15,389 bases of DNA from Bacillota bacterium (GCA_021781855.1 JAJXWC010000038.1:1-15389), one strand, 5' to 3'; counted from the stretch's first letter, positions 1-6,381 are shown. Numbers and translations are program-made. The notes: generated by a model not told the origin, from the letters alone.

Positions 1-2
1 TT

Positions 3-158
3 TACACACAAAGTACTGGTACGACAAGTGCGGTAACAGTATTGGATAAACTTTCAACGGGAAATTCTGGATTTTATCTAAGCATTCCAATGAATTATCA
101 GAAAATCGGTGCAAGTTTTTCAGGAGAAGTAACTTGGACGGTGTCGGTCACACCATGA
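3..158 (+). CDS. C-terminal end of a probable secreted/cell-surface protein (partial, 5' end outside window)
   Basis: An open frame enters from the left edge and ends at TGA 156-158, encoding about 51 residues. The tail is rich in Thr, Ser, Gly and Val and ends in GEVTWTVSVTP. That beta-strand-like Trp-containing ending resembles the C-terminus of WxL-type or similar Gram-positive surface proteins, which attach non-covalently to peptidoglycan. Nothing upstream can be seen, so the family assignment is only an impression. No LPXTG motif or C-terminal membrane anchor is present, so sortase anchoring is unlikely. A hairpin 19 bp after the stop probably ends this transcript. Confidence 0.45.
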   Translation, partial: YTQSTGTTSAVTVLDKLSTGNSGFYLSIPMNYQKIGASFSGEVTWTVSVTP

Positions 159-176
159 AAATAGAGTGAATATAAT

Positions 177-205
177 AATCCCTTATCCATTTGGATAGGG
201 GATTT
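177..205. terminator. Rho-independent-like hairpin after the surface-protein gene
   Basis: A 12-bp stem (177-188 with 193-204, one G-T pair) encloses a 4-nt loop. It lies 19 bp after the stop of the upstream gene. The T-tract is short on the + strand, so termination may be partial. Confidence 0.6.
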
Positions 206-218
206 ATAATGCCAGAAC

Positions 219-254
219 GAAGTAAAGACTAAATTCACGCATTGCTGGGATAAA
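219..254 (+). repeat. Mini-repeat 1, short derivative of the composite repeat family
   Basis: The segment starts GAAGTAAAGACTAAATT, almost identical to the 5' end of copy A (GAAGTAGAGACTAAATT). It then jumps directly to CACGCATTGCTGGGATAAA, which matches the 3' end shared by copies A and B (CACGCGCTGCTGAGATAAA in A). It therefore looks like a full element with its middle deleted. It lies in sense orientation in the leader of murA2. Confidence 0.6.
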
Positions 255-280
255 AATATCTATGAAAATTCTTTCAAAAA

Positions 281-289
281 TGATAAAAT
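281..289 (+). promoter_or_regulatory. Candidate extended -10 promoter for murA2
   Basis: TGATAAAAT reads as an extended -10 (TG, one base, TAAAAT) 47 bp upstream of the murA2 ATG. I see no convincing -35, which is tolerable for extended -10 promoters. Confidence 0.4.
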
Positions 290-335
290 AAGGTACAACG
301 AAAATTTATAGAAAAAGCTGAAGAGTAATGAAAAA

Positions 336-1601
336 ATGAGAAAAATAGTAATTAATGGTGGTAAACGAATTTCAGGGAAAGTCACGATTTCTGGGGCTAA
401 AAATAGTGTCGTTGCGCTGATTCCTGCAACAATCTTGGCAAATGATGTTGTAACTCTGGAAGGTGTTCCCGATATTTCTGATGTGAATAGTCTGGTTGAG
501 ATTATGGAAATCATGGGAGCTGAAATTGAACGTGATGTTGCGGCTGGTTTGCTTGTGATTGATACACGTAAGGTAGTTTCGAAACCCTTGCCTTATGGAA
601 AAATCAATTCTTTAAGAGCGTCTTATTATTTTAACGGTGCATTGTTGGGGCGTTTTGGGAAAGCAACGGTCGGTTTGCCAGGTGGATGTGATTTGGGACC
701 GCGTCCGATAGACTTGCATATCAAGGCGTTTGAAGCGTTAGGAGCTGAGATGTCTTATCTTGAAGAAGCAATGCACTTAGAGCGTAAGAGTGAAATACTA
801 CATGGTACAACCATTTATATGGATATGGTGTCGGTTGGAGCAACAATCAATACAATGCTTGCGGCGAGTACGGCTGACGGGCTGACAATTATTGAAAATG
901 CTGCGCGTGAGCCTGAAATTATAGATGTGGCAACTTTGCTGAATAACATGGGGGCCAAAGTACGTGGGGCAGGAACTGACGTGATTCGGATTCAAGGAAC
1001 TCGTGAGCTACATGGGGCACGACATACCGTGATTCCAGACCGGATTGAAGCAGGAACTTATTTGGCACTGGCTGCAGCGCTTGGTGACGGTGTAGTCGTT
1101 GAAAATGTGATTTATGAACACTTAGAGAGTTTTATTGCTAAACTTGAAGAAATGGGCGTGCGAATGATTGTGCGTGAGGATTCGATTGAGGTTCTGAAGT
1201 CGGAAAATTTGCGTGCGGTCAATATTAAGACTGTACCTTACCCTGGTTTTGCTACGGATTTGCAACAGCCGATAACGCCACTTTTACTTGCAAGTAAAGG
1301 GCGTGGTTGGGTAATGGATACGATTTATGAGAAAAGGGTGAACCATGTTCCTGAGCTAGCAAGAATGGGTGCACGGATTTCAGTTGTTGATGACCGAATT
1401 GTTTATGAAGCGCCTAATGCTTTGACTGGAGCTTGTGTGAAAGCAACGGATTTGCGTGCAGGCGCAGGTTTGGTGCTTGCAGGGGCGATTGCAACGGGAA
1501 AAACGACAATTTCCAATATTGAATTTATTTTGCGTGGCTACGATAGTATCATTGAGAAGATGACTTCACTTGGTGTGGATATCAAATTGATTGATGAATA
1601 A
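336..1601 (+). CDS. murA2: UDP-N-acetylglucosamine 1-carboxyvinyltransferase, second paralogue (MurA2/MurZ type)
   Basis: The 421-aa enzyme transfers enolpyruvate from PEP to UDP-GlcNAc, the first committed cytoplasmic step of peptidoglycan precursor synthesis. The N-terminal ISGAKNS block holds the conserved Lys22-Asn23. The PGGCDLGPRP loop holds the catalytic Cys118 that fosfomycin alkylates, so the enzyme should be fosfomycin-sensitive. PGFATDLQQP near residue 300 carries the conserved Asp, and the C-terminal TNIEFILRGY block is intact. The VPDISDV and GKINSLRASYYF signatures match the streptococcal MurZ/MurA2 paralogue better than MurA1, so another copy probably lies elsewhere in the genome. 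The ATG has only a weak Shine-Dalgarno sequence (GAAGAG, 320-325). A three-codon ORF (ATG AAA AAA TGA, 328-339) overlaps its start. ydbC follows after 47 bp, likely on the same transcript. Confidence 0.95.
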   Translation: MRKIVINGGKRISGKVTISGAKNSVVALIPATILANDVVTLEGVPDISDVNSLVEIMEIMGAEIERDVAAGLLVIDTRKVVSKPLPYGKINSLRASYYFNGALLGRFGKATVGLPGGCDLGPRPIDLHIKAFEALGAEMSYLEEAMHLERKSEILHGTTIYMDMVSVGATINTMLAASTADGLTIIENAAREPEIIDVATLLNNMGAKVRGAGTDVIRIQGTRELHGARHTVIPDRIEAGTYLALAAALGDGVVVENVIYEHLESFIAKLEEMGVRMIVREDSIEVLKSENLRAVNIKTVPYPGFATDLQQPITPLLLASKGRGWVMDTIYEKRVNHVPELARMGARISVVDDRIVYEAPNALTGACVKATDLRAGAGLVLAGAIATGKTTISNIEFILRGYDSIIEKMTSLGVDIKLIDE

Positions 1602-1648
1602 GTGTTACAAGTGAGAATTTATTTCGTATAGAATGATGGAGGTAGAAA

Positions 1649-1864
1649 ATGGCAGATTTAAAATTTGAAATTGTTGAACATCTGATTAAATTATCAGAAA
1701 ATGCGAAGGGGTGGACAAAAGAGCTTAATCGTGTGTCTTGGAATGATGCGGAACCAAAATATGATTTGCGCTCGTGGTCGCCTGACCATTTGAAAATGGG
1801 AAAAGGAATTACCTTGACAGACGAGGAATTTGCCTTATTACTTAAAGAACTGGGAAACAAGTAA
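1649..1864 (+). CDS. ydbC: YdbC, PC4/Sub1-like single-stranded nucleic-acid-binding protein
   Basis: This 71-aa protein resembles the Lactococcus YdbC family, which folds like the eukaryotic coactivator PC4 (a beta-sheet plus C-terminal helix homodimer) and binds ssDNA. Features seen are the FEIVEHL start, the NAKGWTKELNRVSWN stretch, the basic/aromatic RSWSPDHLKMGKGITL segment typical of the family, and a C-terminal acidic/leucine helix (TDEEFALLLKEL). A strong SD (TGGAGGT, 1637-1643) supports the ATG. It probably shares the murA2 transcript, which ends at the hairpin at 1910. Its cellular role is not established; ssDNA protection or a transcription-linked function is inferred from the fold. 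Confidence 0.85.
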   Translation: MADLKFEIVEHLIKLSENAKGWTKELNRVSWNDAEPKYDLRSWSPDHLKMGKGITLTDEEFALLLKELGNK

Positions 1865-1876
1865 ATCTGACAAAAT

Positions 1877-1911
1877 GAAGCAGGAAGCTTAGCACGCACT
1901 GCTGAGATAAA
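1877..1911 (+). repeat. Mini-repeat 2 (short derivative of the composite repeat)
   Basis: The unit begins GAAGCAG like copies B and C and ends with TTAGCACGCACTGCTGAGATAAA, the family 3' end. Only about 35 bp remain. It sits 13 bp after the ydbC stop, in sense orientation, and runs straight into the terminator hairpin. Confidence 0.65.
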
Positions 1912-1942
1912 AAAATCTCAACTTTTGATTGAGATTTTTTTA
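1910..1942. terminator. Intrinsic terminator of murA2-ydbC, possibly bidirectional
   Basis: A perfect 12-bp stem (AAAAAATCTCAA 1910-1921 with its complement 1929-1940) has a 7-nt loop and a T-run on the + strand. The A-run at the left arm gives a T-run on the other strand, so it can also end transcription from the DUF3397 gene. Confidence 0.85.
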
Positions 1943-1984
1943 TTTCCGCAACTTTGCACTACGCTGGTCATTCGCTCTATCTCC
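1943..1984. repeat. Intergenic module ending in CATTCGCTCTATCTCC
   Basis: The segment starts ATTTCCGC and ends GGTCATTCGCTCTATCTCC. The same start and the core CATTCGCTCTA recur at 12371-12410, and CATTCGCTCTATCTCC recurs inside copy C at 15273-15288. No coding function is visible. Confidence 0.5.
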
Positions 1985-2043
1985 GTGCTCGCTGTTGCAA
2001 AAAGGCAATTTTTGAATTTTGCTCGACTAAATAAATTTTCGCT

Positions 2044-2400
2044 TCATTTTAGAAAAACAACAACGATAAATCCAATGTAGATGACAAGGGTAATGATAAA
2101 GCTGATTCGCCACCATAGTTTGAGAAAACGATGATAAGTAAATGCCTTGTAGTAAAAAAGGTCAAGTAAAAGCAGAATAAGCGCTAGACCCGAGATAATC
2201 AAGAGATAATAAGGCAAAATGCTGATACCTGTGAGCTGATTTGAGAAAACATGTAGTCCGATTGCCAAAAAGAAAGCAAAAAAATCAGGGATTTTGAGTC
2301 GATGATTTGTCAGATGACGAAGGCGGAAAAACTTGAAAACAAAGACAAGCACTATAAACACGAGAAATGGATAGAGTGCGGCGATAATTTTTGGTAACAT
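2044..2400 (-). CDS. DUF3397 family small integral membrane protein
   Basis: This 118-aa protein has four hydrophobic segments (about residues 5-25, 40-57, 62-84 and 93-117) joined by short basic loops (RLRHLTNHRLK, YYKAFTYHRFLK). The order and the PDFFAFFLAIGLHVFS and LPYYLLIIS stretches match the DUF3397 family of streptococci and lactococci, whose function is unknown. An SD (AAAGGA) lies about 7 bases before the ATG. It lies at the downstream end of the minus-strand cofactor block, separated from bioY by a 320-bp non-coding gap, so it may have its own promoter. Nothing in the sequence ties it to vitamin uptake except position. Confidence 0.75.
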   Translation of the reverse strand: MLPKIIAALYPFLVFIVLVFVFKFFRLRHLTNHRLKIPDFFAFFLAIGLHVFSNQLTGISILPYYLLIISGLALILLLLDLFYYKAFTYHRFLKLWWRISFIITLVIYIGFIVVVFLK

Positions 2401-2720
2401 GACAGTCCTTTGAAAAGCTTTTTTGAATGAGTTGATTCTTGACTGAGCAGCAGTAACTTTGTTACGCTTCTAAAGCATCTGGTCGTATGGTAATCTCAAC
2501 TTTGCTTTCGTCTTAGACGCATTTTAACTGCTTTAGCAGTTAGATAAAACGAACAGGGCGGTGCGAAGCACAGAGGGAATCAGTTATGAAATCAACAACT
2601 TAATGACACCGTGTAGCGTAGTAAATATCTTATTGTATGCGAAAGCAGAGCGAAAGAGATTTCAGAGACAGAGTGACCAGATATCATAGATGAAGTAATC
2701 ACTTTAATTGTAGCGATTTT
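2401..2720. other. 320-bp gene-free gap filled with hairpin modules
   Basis: No credible ORF is present. There is a perfect hairpin TAACTGC-TTTA-GCAGTTA (2525-2542). The stretch at 2453-2495 (TTACGCTTCTAAAGCATCTGG, then TCGTATGGTAATC) is a diverged version of the copy C insert (CTACGCTGCTAAAGCAGCTAG, then TCGTAATC). A small GTGC-GAA-GCAC hairpin also occurs, and 2689-2707 is a copy of the near-palindrome TGAAGNAATCACTTCA. The gap therefore belongs to the same interspersed repeat population as the elements near thiT and pbp2B. A promoter for the DUF3397 gene may lie here but I could not pick one. Confidence 0.5.
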
Positions 2721-3272
2721 CTAGGCTTTTGTAAAGTATTTATTTGAATGTGCGAGTGCGCGAAGTAAAGCAAGTCCAAAAAGAGTGACAAGAATGGCTT
2801 TTATGATTTCGATAAAGAGAAATGGTGTGAATCCAAGTTTTAGTGCCATTGACCAATCAACGTGAGTGAAAAATTTCAACCAGATTGTGCCGACAATGAG
2901 CATTAAAATATGGCAGATGATGTTGACTGCAAGACTGGGGAGCGGTTTGTAATTGACCTTTTCAAGCAAAAATGAAATCAAGCTGCCAATGAGAAGAAAA
3001 GCAACAAGAAAACCGCCTGTAGGACCGAATAGAACAGCAATTCCAGAAGCGCCGCCTGTAAAAACGGGAATACCAATGAACCCTAAAATCAAATAAAGAA
3101 GGACAGCAAAGAAGGTTTCACGCGCCTTTAGAACGGTTGCAATCAACCCGACGGCAAGTGTTTGAAGTGTAATTGGGACGATTCCGATAGGAATAGACAT
3201 TGGCGAAAGCACAGCGATGATTGCAGCGCCTACAGCAATGAGTGTGAGAGAAAAAGTTTTGCTATTTTTCAT
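2721..3272 (-). CDS. bioY: BioY, biotin-specific S-component of an ECF transporter
   Basis: This 183-aa membrane protein has about six hydrophobic helices. The IGIVPITLQTLAVGLIATVLKAR region, the GIPVFTGGASGIAVLFGPTGGF loop and the C-terminal FIEIIKAILVTLFG segment match BioY, which binds biotin and docks on the shared ECF module (EcfA, EcfA', EcfT) to import it. That module is not in this window, so it must be supplied from elsewhere, as in other group II ECF systems. The ATG has an AAAGGA SD about 8 bases upstream. The panT terminator lies just before it, so bioY may use its own A/T-rich promoter (TATATA, 3293-3298). I did not recognise a biotin-repressor operator. Confidence 0.93.
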   Translation of the reverse strand: MKNSKTFSLTLIAVGAAIIAVLSPMSIPIGIVPITLQTLAVGLIATVLKARETFFAVLLYLILGFIGIPVFTGGASGIAVLFGPTGGFLVAFLLIGSLISFLLEKVNYKPLPSLAVNIICHILMLIVGTIWLKFFTHVDWSMALKLGFTPFLFIEIIKAILVTLFGLALLRALAHSNKYFTKA

Positions 3273-3313
3273 GAAAAATTCCTTTTGTTTGATATATAAA
3301 ATGAAAGTATACT

Positions 3314-3341
3314 AAAAATGAAAGACTTTGACAAGTCTTTC
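3314..3341 (-). terminator. Intrinsic terminator of panT
   Basis: On the minus strand GAAAGACTT and AAGTCTTTC pair around a 4-nt loop (GTCA) and are followed by ATTTTTAG. The hairpin begins 5 nt after the panT stop codon. Confidence 0.8.
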
Positions 3342-3346
3342 TAAGA

Positions 3347-3979
3347 TTATCTGCGCCGTTTTTCAAGTCGGGGAATGATTGCTGCGGTGAGAACAATGGC
3401 TATGATTACCTCTGCAAGAGAATTTGTTGTGATGATACCTGCAAGGAAAATACCAAATGTTTCATTGAGAACACTATGAAAGGCAAGATAGATACCGCCG
3501 AGTACCAGAATTGTATTCGTTGCGGTGCCGACAAATCCAGCTAATCCAGCCCCGATATGATTGGAAAGTGCTTTATAGACAAAATAAGGAAAAATACCAA
3601 TTAGGATTCGTGGAACAAAGGCAATCAGAAGTGCTGCAAGTGAGCCGTTATGCGAATTGGGAAGTGGTTGAAGTGGGCTGAACATGAAGCTTGATGGCGA
3701 AGTGACAAGCGTGGCATTGATAAAGCTGATTAATCCCATAACAAGTCCGAGAAAGGCGCCTTTTTTCCAGCCCAAAAGGATAGAACCAATAATGACTGGA
3801 ATATGAAGCAATGTGGGTTTGATAGGGAAAGGCCAAACGCTATATACGATTTGGCTTAAAAGTTGGATAACAATCATAATAGCGATGAAAATTGCTAAAA
3901 TGGCGATGTCGCTAGCTTGAGATTTTTTCAAAGATAGAAAGTTCCTTTTTCTTAATTTGTGTTCTTCTCCATAATACAT
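3347..3979 (-). CDS. panT: Probable pantothenate ECF transporter S-component (PanT-like)
   Basis: This 210-aa membrane protein has about six helices. The PIKPTLLHIPVIIGSILLG block, FVPRILIGIFPYFVYKAL and GTATNTILVLGGIYLAF match the S-component family that includes PanT (ECF-type substrate-binding proteins related to the riboflavin class). Its position directly after coaC, in a row of CoA-synthesis genes, is the main reason to assign pantothenate as substrate; the fold alone would not decide it. The ATG at 3979 has no Shine-Dalgarno. A TTG at 3931 lies about 11 bases after AAAGGA and would give MKKSQASDIAIL, a more family-like N-terminus, so the true protein may be 194 aa. Upstream lies a perfect lactococcal PurBox. 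The terminator at 3314-3341 closes the unit. Confidence 0.75.
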   Translation of the reverse strand: MYYGEEHKLRKRNFLSLKKSQASDIAILAIFIAIMIVIQLLSQIVYSVWPFPIKPTLLHIPVIIGSILLGWKKGAFLGLVMGLISFINATLVTSPSSFMFSPLQPLPNSHNGSLAALLIAFVPRILIGIFPYFVYKALSNHIGAGLAGFVGTATNTILVLGGIYLAFHSVLNETFGIFLAGIITTNSLAEVIIAIVLTAAIIPRLEKRRR

Positions 3980-4024
3980 GTTGTTATGAAATTATGCAAA
4001 TTATTTTATGTATCTAAATAAATA

Positions 4025-4045
4025 GTTCGGTGAATGTTCGGAATT
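4025..4045 (-). promoter_or_regulatory. Tandem PurR-box-like sites upstream of panT
   Basis: Read on the minus strand, 4045-4033 is AATTCCGAACATT, a perfect fit to the Lactococcus lactis PurBox consensus AWWWCCGAACWWT. A second CCGAAC (4030-4025) follows 11 bp later with weaker flanks. They lie between coaC and panT, just upstream of possible -10 hexamers (TAAAAT at 4003-4008). PurR control of panT is inferred from the match only. Confidence 0.5.
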
Positions 4046-4067
4046 AACAAAATGTTTGTAAGATAGT

Positions 4068-4607
4068 TCAGGAAAGGACTGTTGAGATTGTTGAAATAAT
4101 TGTCTCAATATCTGCCAAGGCTCCTTTACCATAATCGCCGCATGCCAGCAAGGCAGCTTTCGGTTGAATTTGACTGTATCCTATTGAGCGGAGTAATTCA
4201 ATATTACGCTGAGTTAGCGGATTTTGGTACATTTGCGTGTTCATTGCTGGTGCGACAAATTTTGGTATAGAGGCTGGAAGAGCAAGAGCTACGGCTGTCA
4301 CAATATCGTTCGCTGCACCTTGAGCAAGGCGACTAATCGTATCCGCTGTGGCTGGTGCGATGAGAAAAAGCTCGGTATTTTTGGCGAGGTCAATATGATT
4401 AACAACTTCAGGATGTGCTTCGTCCATGAGATTAGTATGGACTTTATTTTTGGACAGAACCTGAAGGGTTAGCGGTGTGATAAATTGAGTCGCAGATTGG
4501 GTCATCAAGACGGTAACGATATGCCCCTGCTTAGTTAATGCTGAGACAAGGTCTGCAGCTTTGTAGGCGGCAATGCTACCTGTAACGGCAAGTGTAATTT
4601 TAGTCAT
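4068..4607 (-). CDS. coaC: Phosphopantothenoylcysteine decarboxylase (stand-alone CoaC)
   Basis: This 179-aa flavoprotein of the HFCD family decarboxylates 4'-phosphopantothenoylcysteine to 4'-phosphopantetheine, the third step of CoA synthesis. Seen are the N-terminal GSIAAYKA phosphate/FMN-binding start, the catalytic His71 in NHIDLA, APAMNTQMY (119-127) that holds the substrate, and the flexible-lid Cys156 in ACGDYGKG. It is not fused to CoaB, as is usual in streptococci and lactococci. Its start overlaps the end of coaB by 8 nt, implying translational coupling. panT follows after 88 bp without an intervening terminator. Confidence 0.95.
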   Translation of the reverse strand: MTKITLAVTGSIAAYKAADLVSALTKQGHIVTVLMTQSATQFITPLTLQVLSKNKVHTNLMDEAHPEVVNHIDLAKNTELFLIAPATADTISRLAQGAANDIVTAVALALPASIPKFVAPAMNTQMYQNPLTQRNIELLRSIGYSQIQPKAALLACGDYGKGALADIETIISTISTVLS

Positions 4608-5295
4608 GGAAACTCCTTTCGGCTTGTTTCAGGAGATATTCAGCAATTTCTTGCTTATTTTCAAGAGATATACTGTTGTTTTTGCTGACAAGATAAGCCT
4701 GATGCAGATTTTCAGTGATATTCTCGAGGTCATTGGCAAGGATAAAATCTGCATTATTTTTTCGGAGACTTTCTTTTGCTGTTTCCAGTAGGTTTTTTTC
4801 AGACACCCCAGCTAAAAGTTTGAACCCGAATAAAATGACATTAGGATTCCAAACCTTGATGAATTGAATGACTTTGGGTGTTTTTTCGAGCAAAATCAGT
4901 TGGAAATCGGCTTTTGATGAGATTTTCTTTGCATTCTGAGCTTGAAAATTGAGCAAATCAGCTCTCGTCAAAGTCTCGGAAAAATTTGACAGGTCTGTCA
5001 TGTAGCGCGGTCGATAATCACTGACTGCCATACTGTGAATAACAACGTTCATTTGAGGAATGAGAGTTTTCAGATGGTCAAATAAACTCTGAGTATCTGT
5101 AATTTTTATAATTGTCAGATGCGGTGCGGATTGAGGCAGCAAAGCGTGGCTTCCGGCAAGTAGGAAAACATCGTGCCCAGCCGCTAGAAATTGCTCGGCG
5201 GTAAGTTTTCCAAGTTTGCCTGTAGCGAAGTTACTAATGCCACGCACATCGTCAATCGGCTCTGTCGTACCGCCTGATGTGATAAGAACTTTCAT
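4600..5295 (-). CDS. coaB: Phosphopantothenate-cysteine ligase (stand-alone CoaB)
   Basis: This 231-aa ligase joins cysteine to 4'-phosphopantothenate after nucleotide activation, the second step of CoA synthesis. The GGTTEPIDDVRGISNFATGKLG N-terminus, SMAVSDY (substrate and acyl-nucleotide pocket), KKISSKADFQLILLEKTPK and GFKLLAG blocks are all typical of the CoaB fold. The C-terminal NADFILAND motif is also present. It is the separate Firmicute form, without the CoaC domain. It overlaps ybaK by 4 nt (ATGA) upstream and coaC by 8 nt downstream, so the three are almost certainly one translationally coupled operon. Confidence 0.95.
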   Translation of the reverse strand: MKVLITSGGTTEPIDDVRGISNFATGKLGKLTAEQFLAAGHDVFLLAGSHALLPQSAPHLTIIKITDTQSLFDHLKTLIPQMNVVIHSMAVSDYRPRYMTDLSNFSETLTRADLLNFQAQNAKKISSKADFQLILLEKTPKVIQFIKVWNPNVILFGFKLLAGVSEKNLLETAKESLRKNNADFILANDLENITENLHQAYLVSKNNSISLENKQEIAEYLLKQAERSFHD

Positions 5296-5774
5296 TTTTC
5301 TTCTTTCAAATCTGAAAATGTTGCATGGACAAAATCAGCGAGCACTTGTGGTTTAATGCGAATAGAGCGTCCTAATTCGCCGGCAGAACAAATGATAAAC
5401 TCATGTTCAAGGGCAATCGTATCAATGTAAATCGGAAATTTCTTATTCTGCCAGATTCCAACGGGATTGTTAGCACCGTGAATATAGCCAGTTGTTTTTT
5501 GCAAGTCTTTCTGCGGGATCATGGTTACTTTTTTATTGCCAGAAATTCGCGCTAATTTTTTTTCTGAAAGATGTTCGGTAAGTGGAAGCATACCGATAAT
5601 TGTTCCCGTCTTATCACCGATGAGTGCCAGCGTTTTGTAAATGTCACTTCTGACGATATTATCAGGAAGTGCTTCATTTTCCAAGGCATTAATGGAGAGC
5701 CCCTCGTGGTCAATTTTAGCTTTGTCAAGGATTTGTTCCACGAGTGTTTTTTTGAGTTTTTGTTTTTTTGACAT
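5292..5774 (-). CDS. ybaK: Cys-tRNA(Pro) deacylase, YbaK/EbsC family
   Basis: This 160-aa editing protein hydrolyses cysteine mischarged onto tRNA(Pro) by prolyl-tRNA synthetase and acts in trans in the cytoplasm. The IYKTL motif carries the key Lys47. Downstream GNKKVTMI, TTGYIHGANNPVG and CSAGELGRSIRIKP are family blocks in the usual order, and the length is normal. The start is unusual: no Shine-Dalgarno is visible, and an extended -10 (TGATATAAT) ends only 6 bases before the ATG, so the transcript could start at the ATG itself. A 4-nt ATGA overlap couples it to coaB. A link between cysteine-specific editing and cysteine-using CoaB is suggestive but unproven. Confidence 0.93.
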   Translation of the reverse strand: MSKKQKLKKTLVEQILDKAKIDHEGLSINALENEALPDNIVRSDIYKTLALIGDKTGTIIGMLPLTEHLSEKKLARISGNKKVTMIPQKDLQKTTGYIHGANNPVGIWQNKKFPIYIDTIALEHEFIICSAGELGRSIRIKPQVLADFVHATFSDLKEEK

Positions 5775-5780
5775 ATTTTT

Positions 5781-5789
5781 ATTATATCA
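5781..5789 (-). promoter_or_regulatory. Extended -10 promoter abutting the ybaK start codon
   Basis: On the minus strand the sequence is TGATATAAT, then six bases, then ATG. The consensus TG-N-TATAAT predicts a start site at or within about one base of the ATG. The -35 position (CAAACT) is poor. It lies in the 28-bp gap after thiT. Confidence 0.5.
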
Positions 5790-5802
5790 GTTTGTCCATG
5801 GG

Positions 5803-6351
5803 TTAGTTTGATTTTGGAATGAAACTTTTGGGAAATTTTTTGACGAAAATGGAAAGAATGATAATTGCTGCTAATGCAGTAAGAAGTCCGCTAATGCCAT
5901 TAACTGCTAATGAATAGGCAACAGCTCCCCAACCTTTCCAAGCGTACTGACTCCAGAAAATCACGCCAGCAATAAAATGAATGAAATATTTTGCAAGTAC
6001 AGCGATAAAAATTCCCAAAATAATAGGAATAAATTTGAGGTTCAGCGTTTTTTGACGGAAAAATCCGGCAAGTCCAAGAAGAACAGGGGCAATAATATAC
6101 TCAAGAAAGCCTTGGGAGAGTACAAGAATATAGGCATGACCAGTGATAATTGATAAAATTCCCCAAACTAGTCCACCAATCGCACCAGCGAATACACCAC
6201 GCCGCAGACTCAAAAGCAATATTGGAATGCAAGCAATCTCAACAATAATCCAGCCGTAAACCGTATTCGGAATGAGGCTGATGACAAAAGCGAGTGCTGC
6301 CATAAAAGCGATTTCCGTCAAAAGACGAATGTTGAAGTTAGAATTAGACAT
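5803..6351 (-). CDS. thiT: ThiT, thiamine-specific S-component of an ECF transporter
   Basis: This 182-aa six-helix membrane protein resembles L. lactis ThiT along its whole length. Clear blocks are LLTEIAFMAALAF, LIPNTVYGWIIVEIACIPI, GHAYILVLSQGFLEY, FIHFIAGVIFWSQYAWKGWG and AYSLAVNGISG. The Glu, Tyr and Trp residues in VYGWIIVEIA, HAYI and QYAW correspond to the thiamine pocket. I chose the ATG at 6351 (MSNSNF), which has a strong AAAAGGAG SD, over an upstream ATG (6372) seven codons earlier. The gene is preceded by a TPP riboswitch aptamer, but a 258-bp repeat (copy A) separates them. ECF ATPases and EcfT are not in the window. ybaK follows after 28 bp. Confidence 0.96.
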   Translation of the reverse strand: MSNSNFNIRLLTEIAFMAALAFVISLIPNTVYGWIIVEIACIPILLLSLRRGVFAGAIGGLVWGILSIITGHAYILVLSQGFLEYIIAPVLLGLAGFFRQKTLNLKFIPIILGIFIAVLAKYFIHFIAGVIFWSQYAWKGWGAVAYSLAVNGISGLLTALAAIIILSIFVKKFPKSFIPKSN

Positions 6352-6381
6352 AAAAAAATCTCCTTTTAGCACAAAAGAAGA
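6352..6381 (-). terminator. Terminator/SD-sequestering hairpin just before thiT (riboswitch expression platform)
   Basis: On the minus strand TCTTCTTTT (6381-6373) pairs with AAAAGGAGA (6367-6359), 9 bp with one G-U, around the loop GTGCT. Seven T's follow and then the thiT ATG. The right arm is the thiT Shine-Dalgarno. The hairpin could stop transcription or hide the ribosome site, as expected for the off-state of a TPP riboswitch. Confidence 0.65.

Noticed and set aside
260..514. 84-codon antisense ORF over the murA2 start
   Set aside because: It lies opposite the well-conserved murA2 coding sequence and A-rich leader. It is a shadow of the real gene.
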